From Hyphomicrobiales bacterium (GTDB taxonomy: Bacteria; Pseudomonadota; Alphaproteobacteria; Rhizobiales; Beijerinckiaceae), in contig JAFLCX010000002.1 of NCBI GenBank assembly GCA_017302635.1, positions 186,001 to 250,000 on the forward strand: a stretch of 64,000 nt of DNA, given 5' to 3'. Position 1 is the stretch's first letter, and the number at the start of each line of letters is the position of its first letter. Positions 42,889 through 50,820 of the stretch are shown piece after piece. Under the pieces are notes generated by a model, which was not told where the DNA came from, did no database searches, and saw nothing but the letters and a program-made list of their open reading frames with translations. The translations under genes and the position numbers were made by a program.

Positions 42889-44484
42889 ATGAAAGAATCC
42901 CCGATTTTCGGCACGGCTGCGGTTGTCGCGCCGCATTCGGCAGCGGCGGAAGCCGGTCAAATCACCCTGGCCGAGGGCGGCAACGCGATCGAGGCCATGG
43001 TCGCGATGGCGGCTGCGGTTGCTGTTGCCTATCCGCACATGAACGGCATTGGCGGCGATGGTTTCTGGGTGATCCGCACGCCTGATGGCAAGGTGAGAAC
43101 CATCGAGGCCTGCGGCTATGCCGGATCGAAGGCGACGATCTCCGCCTATCGCGCGAGGGGCTACGACGCGGTCCCCGTTCGTGGCCCGGATGCCGCGCTC
43201 ACCGTGCCGGGCGCGATTGGCGGCTGGACACTCGCGCTTGAGCTGTCGAAAGCTTTGGGCGGGCGCATGCCGGTGAAGCACCTGCTCGCTCCAGCCGAGA
43301 AGCTGGCCCGGGAAGGCCTGCCGGTCAGCCAGAGCGAGGGGCGGTATTTCGTCAAGGAACGCGAGGCGATCCTCGCTGTGCCGGGGTTTGCTGCCCATTT
43401 CATGAGCGAGGGCGGAAAACAGCCCGAGACAGGGAGCCAGCGCCGCCAGCCACGCCTCGCCGCGACATTCGATCACCTCGCGCATGCGGGGCTCGACGAT
43501 TTCTACCGAGGCGATGTCGCTCGCGAAATGGCGACTGATCTCGAAGCTGCGGGTTCGGCGGTAACGCGGGACGACCTGAAGCGTTACGAGGCGCGTTGGC
43601 GCGCGCCGCTCCCCGTGCGCATTCCCGGCGCCACCCTGTTCAACTGCCAGCCTCCGACACAAGGCCTCGCATCGCTGCTCGTGCATGCAGTTTTCGATCA
43701 GATCGCACCGCGCGAGCCGGAAAGTCCTGCACATTGGCACGGGCTGATCGAGGCCGCTAAACGGGCCTATGCGATCCGTGATCGCGTTGTGACCGATTTC
43801 GATCACCTCAAGGCTGATCCGGTCACTTTTCTCACTGCGGAACGCATCGCGCGCGAGGCCGCCGCGATCAACATGAGCCGCGCGGCCGGCTGGCCGCTTC
43901 CCTCGGCGGATGGCGACACGATCTGGATGGGCGCGATGGATAGTTCGGGGCTGGTGATCTCGTTCATCCAATCGCTGTTCTGGGAATATGGTTCCGGTCT
44001 CGTTCTGCCGAGGACGGGCGTGCTGATGCAGAATCGCGGCGTCGCCTTTTCGCTCGATCCCAATGCCTTGAACCCGCTGCAACCGGGGCGTCGGCCCTTC
44101 CACACGCTCAACTGCCCAATGGCCGCGTTCGATGACGGTCGCGTCGCTTCCTATGGCGCGATGGGTGGCGATGGCCAACCGCAATTTCAGGCGCAGGTCT
44201 ATTTCCGCGCGATGCGCTACGGCCTGCCGATTTCCGAAGCGCTGGACCGACCGCGCTTCCTGTTTGGACGGACATGGGGCAAGCAAAACGCGACGCTCAA
44301 GGTCGAAAACCGGTCGGATGGTTACCTTCTGGACCAGCTCGCGAACCTTGGGCACGAGATTGAGGTGATCGACAAACCCTATGCCGATATGTTCGGCCAT
44401 GCCGGCATGCTGGTCCGGCACATGAATGGGCGGATCGAGGCCGATCACGATCCGCGCGCCGATGGCGGGGCGAGAGGTCTCTAG
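42889..44484 (+). CDS. Gamma-glutamyltransferase family protein
   Basis: A 531-residue Ntn-hydrolase of the gamma-glutamyltranspeptidase family. The N-terminal half shows EGGNAIEAMVAMAAAVAVAY and PHMNGIGGDGFWVIRTPDGK. The likely autoprocessing nucleophile is the Thr in GDTIWMGAMDSSGLVISFIQ, followed by the substrate loop NCPMAAFDDGRVASYGAMGG. No signal peptide precedes the domain, so it may be cytosolic, unlike periplasmic GGT. The classical Thr-Thr-His motif is replaced by Asp-Thr-Ile-Trp, so substrate specificity may differ (for example cephalosporin-acylase- or oxamate-type relatives). GAGG lies seven bases before the ATG. Its end overlaps the convergent NicO gene by four bases. Confidence 0.87.
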   Translation: MKESPIFGTAAVVAPHSAAAEAGQITLAEGGNAIEAMVAMAAAVAVAYPHMNGIGGDGFWVIRTPDGKVRTIEACGYAGSKATISAYRARGYDAVPVRGPDAALTVPGAIGGWTLALELSKALGGRMPVKHLLAPAEKLAREGLPVSQSEGRYFVKEREAILAVPGFAAHFMSEGGKQPETGSQRRQPRLAATFDHLAHAGLDDFYRGDVAREMATDLEAAGSAVTRDDLKRYEARWRAPLPVRIPGATLFNCQPPTQGLASLLVHAVFDQIAPREPESPAHWHGLIEAAKRAYAIRDRVVTDFDHLKADPVTFLTAERIAREAAAINMSRAAGWPLPSADGDTIWMGAMDSSGLVISFIQSLFWEYGSGLVLPRTGVLMQNRGVAFSLDPNALNPLQPGRRPFHTLNCPMAAFDDGRVASYGAMGGDGQPQFQAQVYFRAMRYGLPISEALDRPRFLFGRTWGKQNATLKVENRSDGYLLDQLANLGHEIEVIDKPYADMFGHAGMLVRHMNGRIEADHDPRADGGARGL

Positions 44485-45428
44485 CTCCCGGCCATCATTG
44501 TGCCGCTGAGCAGCGCCAGCCCGATCAGCACCAGCGCGAGGCCCGCCAAGGTCTCGAGCAACAACTGGGTTCGCAGCGCAAAATGGCTGCGCCCACTCGC
44601 GAGCCAGAGGGCGAAATGCTTGGCCTTTACCGCGAGCAGCGCGAACAGGCTGGTGCCGATCGCCGTGCCGATCGCCATCGCGATCACCGAGGCCGCGCCC
44701 AACCCGTAGAGGCGCTGCGACAGGGCAAAAACAAGCAGGATGATCGCACCGGTGCAGGGGCGAATGCCGGCCCCGATCGCGGCCAGTGCGAGGCTCGCGC
44801 GGCTCCCGCTCTGGAACACGGCGGGGCTCGGCCCATGATCATGCTGGCAGGCCGCCTCGGCCGGCGCGAAGCCGAGCAGGGCGCGACCCTTTCGCCAGGT
44901 GAGCCACAGGCCCATCGCGAGGATGATTGCGAAGCCAATCCGCTCGATGTTGAAAATGGTGCTGTCGATATCGCGGGCGGAGCCGCCAAGCAGGCTCGCC
45001 ACGCCGATGACCACGACGAGCGCGATCAAGGCCTGCACAAGGGCCGCGGCGAAGGAAAGGGCGATTCCGCGTTTCAGGGCCGTCTCATTCGCGACGATAT
45101 AGCCCGAGATCACGGCCTTGCCGTGGCCAGGGCCGATGGCATGGACCACGCCATAAGCGAAGGCGAGGCTCATGAGTGTGAAGAGCGCTCCGGTGTCGCG
45201 CGCGGCGCCCTGCAAGGCGAGTGTGAGAGCGCGATGGAATTCGGCCTGCTTCTGGAGGAGCCAGCCAGCCAGCCCGTCGGCTGCGGGCGGAGGAGCATTG
45301 CGAGGGGCCGGGATGCCGAAGGGTGCAGATTGGGCAAGGAGTTCAGGCGCAAAACTCAGAACAGCGGCTACCGCCACCAGCAGCGCAGAAACCAGGCGGG
45401 TTGTCACCGGGCAATGGCCGAGCTTCAT
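44481..45428 (-). CDS. NicO family nickel/cobalt transporter
   Basis: A 315-residue membrane protein with a signal-like N-terminal segment and about six further spans. The NicO signatures HAIGPGHGKAVISGYIVANE and AAIGAGIRPCTGAIILLVFA are present. A short His segment (CQHDHGPSP) lies in a cytosolic loop. NicO/RcnA-type proteins move nickel or cobalt, some exporting and some importing. The ATG overlaps the DUF1007 stop by four bases, so the two proteins are translationally coupled. DUF1007 plus NicO is a known recurring pair. The direction of transport cannot be read here. Confidence 0.9.
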   Translation of the reverse strand: MKLGHCPVTTRLVSALLVAVAAVLSFAPELLAQSAPFGIPAPRNAPPPAADGLAGWLLQKQAEFHRALTLALQGAARDTGALFTLMSLAFAYGVVHAIGPGHGKAVISGYIVANETALKRGIALSFAAALVQALIALVVVIGVASLLGGSARDIDSTIFNIERIGFAIILAMGLWLTWRKGRALLGFAPAEAACQHDHGPSPAVFQSGSRASLALAAIGAGIRPCTGAIILLVFALSQRLYGLGAASVIAMAIGTAIGTSLFALLAVKAKHFALWLASGRSHFALRTQLLLETLAGLALVLIGLALLSGTMMAGS

Positions 45429-46099
45429 GGACAGGCAAAGGTGACAGGCGTCGCAAATTCGCTGCCGATATTCGCACCCTGCTGCTTTTCAAAAAAACCC
45501 TCGCCCAGTTGCGACAACCGGCTGAAAACGCTGGGTGGCGGCGGCTTCAGGCTCACCTTGCACGCGCCCTTGAAGCCCTCGACCTTGACGGGCTCGTCCT
45601 TCGCGAATTCGAAGGATACGAAAAACGAAGGATCGGCCACTTCGAGCCGGGCATCCTTGATGCCGATCTCGCCAGCCTTCGCCGGCAGGGTGAAATGCAA
45701 GGTCAAAGCCTTACCGTCGTGATCGAGGAAATAATCGACCGGGTCCGAGAAAGTGAGCGCATTCTTGCCCTGCTTCAACACGGTGAAGAAGCCATATTCG
45801 TGCAAGGATTCCATGTTCACTTTGGCGAGCGGAGTCAGTTCCTCGCGGCTCAGTTTGCCGTCCTTGTCGGTGTCCATGCCGAGCGTCGCATAGGCCGAGA
45901 ACGGCTCGTCAAAGGTCCAGATATGGCGAATGCCTGTGATCTTTCCGTCCGGCGTGGTGAGCACATTGGCCTTCACCACCACCCAGACATGCGGATGCGC
46001 GAACGCTGATTGCGCGAAAAACACCGCAAAAAGCGTGGTTGCAGCGCAAAAAACGCGCAATTTCGTTGCGAGAGCCAGAGTGATTCGAACTGTTTTCAT
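45425..46099 (-). CDS. DUF1007 family periplasmic protein
   Basis: A 224-residue exported protein. The signal peptide ends AQSAFA, and the mature protein starts HPHVWVVVKANVLTTPDGKI, the N-terminal metal-type His-x-His motif of DUF1007. An EF-hand-like loop DTDKDGKLSREEL is visible. The ATG at 46097-46099 gives a normal signal peptide; earlier starts add about 40 residues. It precedes nicO with a 4-base overlap, consistent with a periplasmic partner that presents nickel or cobalt to the transporter. A palindrome about 80 bases upstream may control the pair. Confidence 0.88.
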   Translation of the reverse strand: MKTVRITLALATKLRVFCAATTLFAVFFAQSAFAHPHVWVVVKANVLTTPDGKITGIRHIWTFDEPFSAYATLGMDTDKDGKLSREELTPLAKVNMESLHEYGFFTVLKQGKNALTFSDPVDYFLDHDGKALTLHFTLPAKAGEIGIKDARLEVADPSFFVSFEFAKDEPVKVEGFKGACKVSLKPPPPSVFSRLSQLGEGFFEKQQGANIGSEFATPVTFACP

Positions 46100-46177
46100 G
46101 CGTCGTTTCAGCCAGAGCCGCATCTTGGTGGCGTTATGATGGCAAGACCCTCTCTTTTTCGCAAACGATCTGGATAA

Positions 46178-46192
46178 GTCAGCAATGCTGAC
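46178..46192. promoter_or_regulatory. Palindrome upstream of DUF1007-nicO
   Basis: GTCAGC-AAT-GCTGAC, a perfect 15-bp palindrome between the divergent DUF1007 and oxidoreductase genes. A second inverted repeat, TCGCAAG (46223-46229) with CTTGCGA (46237-46243), lies on the oxidoreductase side. The first could be a metal-regulator operator for the DUF1007-NicO pair; this is inference. Confidence 0.5.
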
Positions 46193-46257
46193 GTATACTT
46201 TTGTCGAGAGCTGGACGCACAATCGCAAGCCTTAGACTTGCGAGTCGTCCGCCAAGA

Positions 46258-46302
46258 GCATGCCACGAAAAAGTGGGCACCGGTTTTTCGCGATGGGCAT
46301 GC
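46258..46302. repeat. Rhizobial-type intergenic palindromic repeat, copy 2
   Basis: Outer arms GCATGCC (46258-46264) and GGCATGC (46296-46302), inner arms CGAAAAA (46266-46272) and TTTTTCG (46284-46290), core GTGGGCACCGG. The core matches a family of short intergenic palindromes I recall as widespread in Rhizobiales. It lies in the leader before the oxidoreductase start. Reading the coding region upstream through it would translate this repeat, which argues for the start at 46326. Confidence 0.8.
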
Positions 46303-46325
46303 GAGAAAGCCAAGGGAGAGTGACG

Positions 46326-49300
46326 ATGGGTGAGCCTTTTCCGCTGCGGCATGTCACGCTTGAGGACAAATACAACCTTGCGCATGGCCCAGTCTTTCTG
46401 AACGGCGCGCAGGCGGTGACTCGCATGCTGCTGATGCAGCGCGAGCGCGATCGTCTCGCGGGGCTCAACACAGCCGGGTTCATTTCCGGCTATCGCGGAT
46501 CGCCGCTCGGGGGGCTCGACCAGAATTTCGCGCGGGCGAAAAAGCTGTTCGAGAAAGCGCAGATCCGGTTCGAGCCGGGCCTCAACGAAGATCTCGCCGC
46601 CACAGCTGTCTGGGGGACTCAGCAGGCCGAGATGCGCGGCGAGGGCAAGTATGATGGCGTTTTCGCTGTCTGGTATGGCAAGGGTCCTGGCGTTGATCGT
46701 TGTGGCGACGTGTTCCGCCACGCGAACCTCGCGGGCACCTCGAAATTCGGCGGTGTGCTCGCGCTGATGGGCGACGACCATACGGCGGAAAGCTCGACCA
46801 CCGCGCACCAGTCGGAATTTCACTTCCTCGATCTGATGGTGCCGATTCTCAACCCCGCCGGTGTTCAGGAAATTCTCGATTTCGGCCTCTATGGCTACGC
46901 GATGAGTCGCTTCACCGGGGCGTGGACGGCGCTGAAATGCGTGAAGGACAACATTGAGTCGACCGCCTCGGTCGATGGCTCGCTCGACCGCGTGAAAATC
47001 ATCGTGCCGGATGATTTCGCCTTCCCGCCGGGTGGGCTGAATATCCGCCCGCGCGACAATATCCTCGAGCAGGAAGCACGGATGCACGAATATAAGCGTG
47101 CTGCGGCGGTGGCCTTCATCCGCGCGAACAATCTCAATCACTATGTCACTTCAGGCGGCAGCAAACCCAAGATCGGGATCATCACCACCGGCAAGAGCTA
47201 TCTTGATACCCGTCAGGCCTTCGAGGATCTCGGCATCGACGAGAACAAGGCAAACCAGCTCGGCATCCGGCTCTACAAGCTCGCAAGCCCCTGGCCGATT
47301 TCGCAAATCGAATTGAAGAGTTTCGCCGATGGGCTTGATCTCATCATGGTCGTCGAGGAGAAGCGCAGCCTCATTGAGGTGCAGGTGCGCGAGGAGCTTT
47401 ACGGGACTGCGAACCAGCCGACCGTTGTTGGCAAGCGCGACGAGAAGGGGGAATGGCTTTTCCCCGTGAAGGGCGCGCTCGATCCCAATGATATCGCGAT
47501 TGCGCTGGGCGAACGCATCCTCAATTACCACGGGAGCGAAGAGATCGCGGGGCGTGTCGCGCGGCTGAAGGCGGCGCAGAATACGCTCACTGAAACGGTC
47601 GATATCGCGACACGCACGCCGTATTTCTGCTCCGGTTGCCCGCACAACACCTCGACCAAGGTTCCGGAAGGCGGTCGCGCCTATGCCGGAATCGGCTGCC
47701 ATTACATGGCGATCTGGATGGATCGCGAGACCGAGGGCGTCACTCAGATGGGTGGCGAGGGTGCGAACTGGGTCGGCGAAGCGGCCTTCTCCACCCGCAA
47801 TCATGTTTTTCAAAATCTGGGCGACGGGACCTACAACCATTCCGGCGCGCTCGCCTTGCGCTGGTCGATCGCGACCAAGACGAATGTCACCTACAAGATC
47901 CTTTTCAACGATGCTGTCGCCATGACCGGCGGCCAACCGCATGAGGGCAATCTCACTCCCGATTCGATCGCCCGTCAGGTGCGCGCTGAAGGTGTCGATC
48001 GCATCGCGGTCGTCTCGGATGATCCGGAGAAATACGATCACCGCTATCAGTGGCCGGCTGGCACGACCTTCCATCATCGCTCGGAACTGATGGCGGTGCA
48101 GAAGGAGTTGTCCGAAATCCCCGGCGTGACGGTCATGATCTATGACCAGACTTGTGCTGCCGAAAAACGCCGCCGCCGCAAGCGCGGCCTGATGCCGGAC
48201 CCCGACAAGCGCGTGTTGATCAATGAACTGGTCTGCGAAGGATGTGGCGATTGCGGCAAGGCTTCCAACTGCGTCTCGGTGCAGCCTGTCGAGACCGAAT
48301 TCGGCCGCAAGCGCAAGATCGACCAATCGAATTGCAACAAGGATTATTCCTGTGTTGACGGCTTCTGCCCGAGCTTTGTGACAGTTTCCGGAGCGAAGCC
48401 GAAGAAGCTCGCCGGGCAGGCCTCGGGGCTTGCGCTGCCGGTTTTGAAAGAACCGGTGCTTCCCAGTCTTGAGGGCGAGCCCTGGGCCGCGATCATCACC
48501 GGCGTGGGCGGAACGGGCGTTGTGACCATCGGTGCCATTCTCGGCATGGCGGCCCATCTCGAGCATCGCGGCTGCGGCATGATCGACATGGCGGGCCTCG
48601 CGCAGAAGGGCGGGGCGGTCTATTCCCATGTGCGCCTCGCGAAAACCCCAGAAGATATCCACGCCATCCGCGTCTCGGCCGGCATGGCCGATCTTGTGCT
48701 GGGCTGCGATCTCGTCGTCTCGGGTTCGAAAAAGGTGCTGGCTTCGGCGGTTGCCGGCCAGACGACCTTTGTCGTGAACACGGCCGAGGTTCTGCCTGGC
48801 GATTTCACCCGCAACCCGGATTATTCGCTTCCGGGCGAACGCCTGAAGCGCGGCATTGCGCAGGCGGCGGGGAAGGATCACGCCCATTTCGTCGATGCTT
48901 CAAAAATCGCGGTGACCCTCTTCGGGCAATCGATCGCTGCCAACATGTTCCTGCTCGGCTACGCCTACCAGAAGGGCGGCGTGCCGCTCTCGGCGGATGC
49001 CATCGAGCGCGCGATCGACCTCAACGGTGAAGCGGTCAAGATGAACATCGAGGCGTTCCGCTGGGGCCGCGGTGTCGCGCAGGAGCCCGGTCTGGCGGCC
49101 AAGATCACCAGCATGGTGCAGCAAAGTGCGGTGCAGACGCTCTCGACCTCGCTCGATGAAGTGATCAGCCGTCGCGTCAGCTTCCTCACCGATTACCAAA
49201 ACGCGGCTTACGCGAAGCGCTATTCGGACGCGATCGCAACCCTTCGCTCGGCCGAGGCAAAAGCCGCTCCCGGCAAGAGTCACCTCACGGAAGCTGCCGC

Positions 49301-49814
49301 TCGCTCGCTCTTCAAGTTGATGGCCTACAAGGATGAGTACGAGGTCGCGCGGCTCTATGCGGCGCCGGCCTTCGCGCAGCAGCTGAAGGATAGTTTCGAT
49401 GGCGAGGATATGAAGCTCACCTTCTACCTCGCTCCGCCATTGTTGGCCAAAAAGAACCCTTCCACCGGTTTGCCGATGAAAATGACGTTCGGGCCGTGGA
49501 TGCTGAAAGCCTTCCGCCTGCTCGCGAAATTCAAGGGCCTGCGCGGCACGAAGCTTGACCCCTTCTGCTACACGCATGAGCGCCGCGATGAGCGTGCTCG
49601 CATCGAGATTTATCTCGCACGCATTGCGGAACTGGCTGCGGCGCTCAGCCCGGCCAATCACGGGCTTGCCGTCGAGATCGCGAAGGTGCCGGAGCGCATT
49701 CGCGGCTTCGGCCATGTGAAGGCGAAGAACGCGGCCGAGGCGGATGCGGCGGAAGCGGCGCTTTTGGCGGAATTCCGTGCTGGCCCCGCGCCGATGGTCC
49801 AGGCGGCGGAATGA
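46326..49814 (+). CDS. Indolepyruvate ferredoxin oxidoreductase family protein (fused subunits)
   Basis: A 1162-residue fusion of the IorA and IorB functions, oxidatively decarboxylating aryl-2-oxo acids to aryl-acyl-CoA with ferredoxin as acceptor. The N-terminal region has GFISGYRGSPLGGLDQNFAR; the TPP-binding part has YFCSGCPHNTSTKVPEGGRA and GGEGANWVGEAAFSTRNHVF. An Fe-S segment (about 635-690) has CEGCGDCGKASNC and further cysteines in SCVDGFCPSF. The gamma domain begins around AAIITGVGGTGVVTIGAILG. The ATG at 46326 has GGGAG eight bases upstream. A Crp/Fnr gene follows. The physiological oxo acid is unknown, but aromatic oxo acids are typical. Confidence 0.93.
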   Translation: MGEPFPLRHVTLEDKYNLAHGPVFLNGAQAVTRMLLMQRERDRLAGLNTAGFISGYRGSPLGGLDQNFARAKKLFEKAQIRFEPGLNEDLAATAVWGTQQAEMRGEGKYDGVFAVWYGKGPGVDRCGDVFRHANLAGTSKFGGVLALMGDDHTAESSTTAHQSEFHFLDLMVPILNPAGVQEILDFGLYGYAMSRFTGAWTALKCVKDNIESTASVDGSLDRVKIIVPDDFAFPPGGLNIRPRDNILEQEARMHEYKRAAAVAFIRANNLNHYVTSGGSKPKIGIITTGKSYLDTRQAFEDLGIDENKANQLGIRLYKLASPWPISQIELKSFADGLDLIMVVEEKRSLIEVQVREELYGTANQPTVVGKRDEKGEWLFPVKGALDPNDIAIALGERILNYHGSEEIAGRVARLKAAQNTLTETVDIATRTPYFCSGCPHNTSTKVPEGGRAYAGIGCHYMAIWMDRETEGVTQMGGEGANWVGEAAFSTRNHVFQNLGDGTYNHSGALALRWSIATKTNVTYKILFNDAVAMTGGQPHEGNLTPDSIARQVRAEGVDRIAVVSDDPEKYDHRYQWPAGTTFHHRSELMAVQKELSEIPGVTVMIYDQTCAAEKRRRRKRGLMPDPDKRVLINELVCEGCGDCGKASNCVSVQPVETEFGRKRKIDQSNCNKDYSCVDGFCPSFVTVSGAKPKKLAGQASGLALPVLKEPVLPSLEGEPWAAIITGVGGTGVVTIGAILGMAAHLEHRGCGMIDMAGLAQKGGAVYSHVRLAKTPEDIHAIRVSAGMADLVLGCDLVVSGSKKVLASAVAGQTTFVVNTAEVLPGDFTRNPDYSLPGERLKRGIAQAAGKDHAHFVDASKIAVTLFGQSIAANMFLLGYAYQKGGVPLSADAIERAIDLNGEAVKMNIEAFRWGRGVAQEPGLAAKITSMVQQSAVQTLSTSLDEVISRRVSFLTDYQNAAYAKRYSDAIATLRSAEAKAAPGKSHLTEAAARSLFKLMAYKDEYEVARLYAAPAFAQQLKDSFDGEDMKLTFYLAPPLLAKKNPSTGLPMKMTFGPWMLKAFRLLAKFKGLRGTKLDPFCYTHERRDERARIEIYLARIAELAAALSPANHGLAVEIAKVPERIRGFGHVKAKNAAEADAAEAALLAEFRAGPAPMVQAAE

Positions 49815-49884
49815 TCTCGCCGCTTGTTTGAAGCGCAATCCGGGTGGATAAGAGGTTTCTCGCCTGCCACCCGGGTCCCCTCGC

Positions 49885-50562
49885 TTGATTTCGCTCGAAC
49901 GCCTGCATGTCATCGCCCATTGGTCACGCAACCTCCCGCCGGAGGATGTGGAGCGCGCGCGGCGGGGCATCATCGAGAAAAGCTACACGGCGGGCAGCTA
50001 TATCTGCCATCTCGGCGATCGGTTCGACGCCTGGACCGGCGTCATCGACGGGCTGGTGAAACTCGCCACATCCTCCGATGCCGGCAAGGCTGTGACCTTT
50101 GCCGGCTTGCCGAGTGGTGCATGGTTCGGTGAAGGCACAGTGCTGAAAAGCGAGCCGCGCCGTTATGATCTGGTGGCTCTGCGCGATACCCGTATGGCGC
50201 TGATGGATGCGCCGACCTTCTTCTGGCTGTTCGAGAATTCCGTGGGCTTCAACCGCTTCCTCGTTCGCCAGCTCAATGAGCGGCTCGGTCAGTTCATGGG
50301 CCTCGTGGAAAACGACCGGATGCTGGATTCACCCTCGCGCATCGCGCGGTCACTGGCCTTCCTCTTCAACCCCGAGCTTCATCCGGCCGTGGGATTGGAG
50401 CTTGCTATCTCGCAGGAAGAGATCGGGCTGCTTTCCGGGTTGTCACGGCAAGTGACGAACCGGTCGCTGAAAGTGTTGGAAGAGGCGGGGGTGATCCGGG
50501 TCGAGCGCGGCGTGGTCTCCATTCGGAGTTGGGCCGACCTCATCCGCTACCAGCCGCGCTGA
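49885..50562 (+). CDS. Crp/Fnr family transcriptional regulator
   Basis: A 225-residue regulator. The N-terminal cyclic-nucleotide-binding-type beta-roll (about 20-115) includes SYICHLGDRFDAWTGVIDGL and SGAWFGEGTVLKSEPRRYDL. The C-terminal winged helix (about 145-215) has ISQEEIGLLSGLSRQVTNRS then LKVLEEAGVIRVERGVVSIR. No cysteine cluster like FNR is seen, so it probably senses a small ligand. The start is a TTG at 49885; the next in-frame ATG would remove half of the sensor domain. It lies between the oxidoreductase and the ligase/Liv operon and could regulate either. Confidence 0.88.
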   Translation: MISLERLHVIAHWSRNLPPEDVERARRGIIEKSYTAGSYICHLGDRFDAWTGVIDGLVKLATSSDAGKAVTFAGLPSGAWFGEGTVLKSEPRRYDLVALRDTRMALMDAPTFFWLFENSVGFNRFLVRQLNERLGQFMGLVENDRMLDSPSRIARSLAFLFNPELHPAVGLELAISQEEIGLLSGLSRQVTNRSLKVLEEAGVIRVERGVVSIRSWADLIRYQPR

Positions 50563-50820
50563 GAAAGACCCTCGTTCTTTCGTCTAATGGACGACGCTTT
50601 CGGATCCAAATCCGTCACCAGAACGCTCTGCGCTGTTCAGTTTCACGCGAAACCACTTGAAAATGACAGCAGGTTTCACACGTCCTGTCAGAGTAACAGC
50701 ATTGCGCCCCTCTGTCTGTCAAGCCAGCGCTTGCGGGCGAGCGACAATGCTGCGAACTTCAGGGTTGAATGAGGGTCGGCGAAACGGCCCCGTCCGGGAA
50801 GGCAAACAGGGAGAGCGCGC
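50563..50820. other. Intergenic region before the ligase/Liv operon
   Basis: 258 bases, presumably holding the operon promoter. I see an inverted repeat TGACAG (50664-50669) and CTGTCA (50685-50690) 15 bases apart, and several nearby CTGTCA/CTGTCT hexamers (to about 50725), which could be regulator half-sites. No small gene or terminator is evident. AGGGAGA just before 50821 is the ribosome binding site of the ligase. Confidence 0.45.

Noticed and set aside
42811-44448. Open frame of over 500 codons antisense to the gamma-glutamyltransferase gene
   Set aside because: The forward gene has family motifs and a good ribosome site; the antisense product is Arg-rich without recognisable domains.
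46260-46325. Upstream start for the oxidoreductase gene
   Set aside because: These codons translate the palindromic repeat at 46258-46302. The ATG at 46326 has a proper GGGAG site.
47151-48887. Long open frame antisense to the oxidoreductase gene
   Set aside because: It lies wholly inside a multidomain enzyme with conserved Fe-S and TPP motifs on the other strand.
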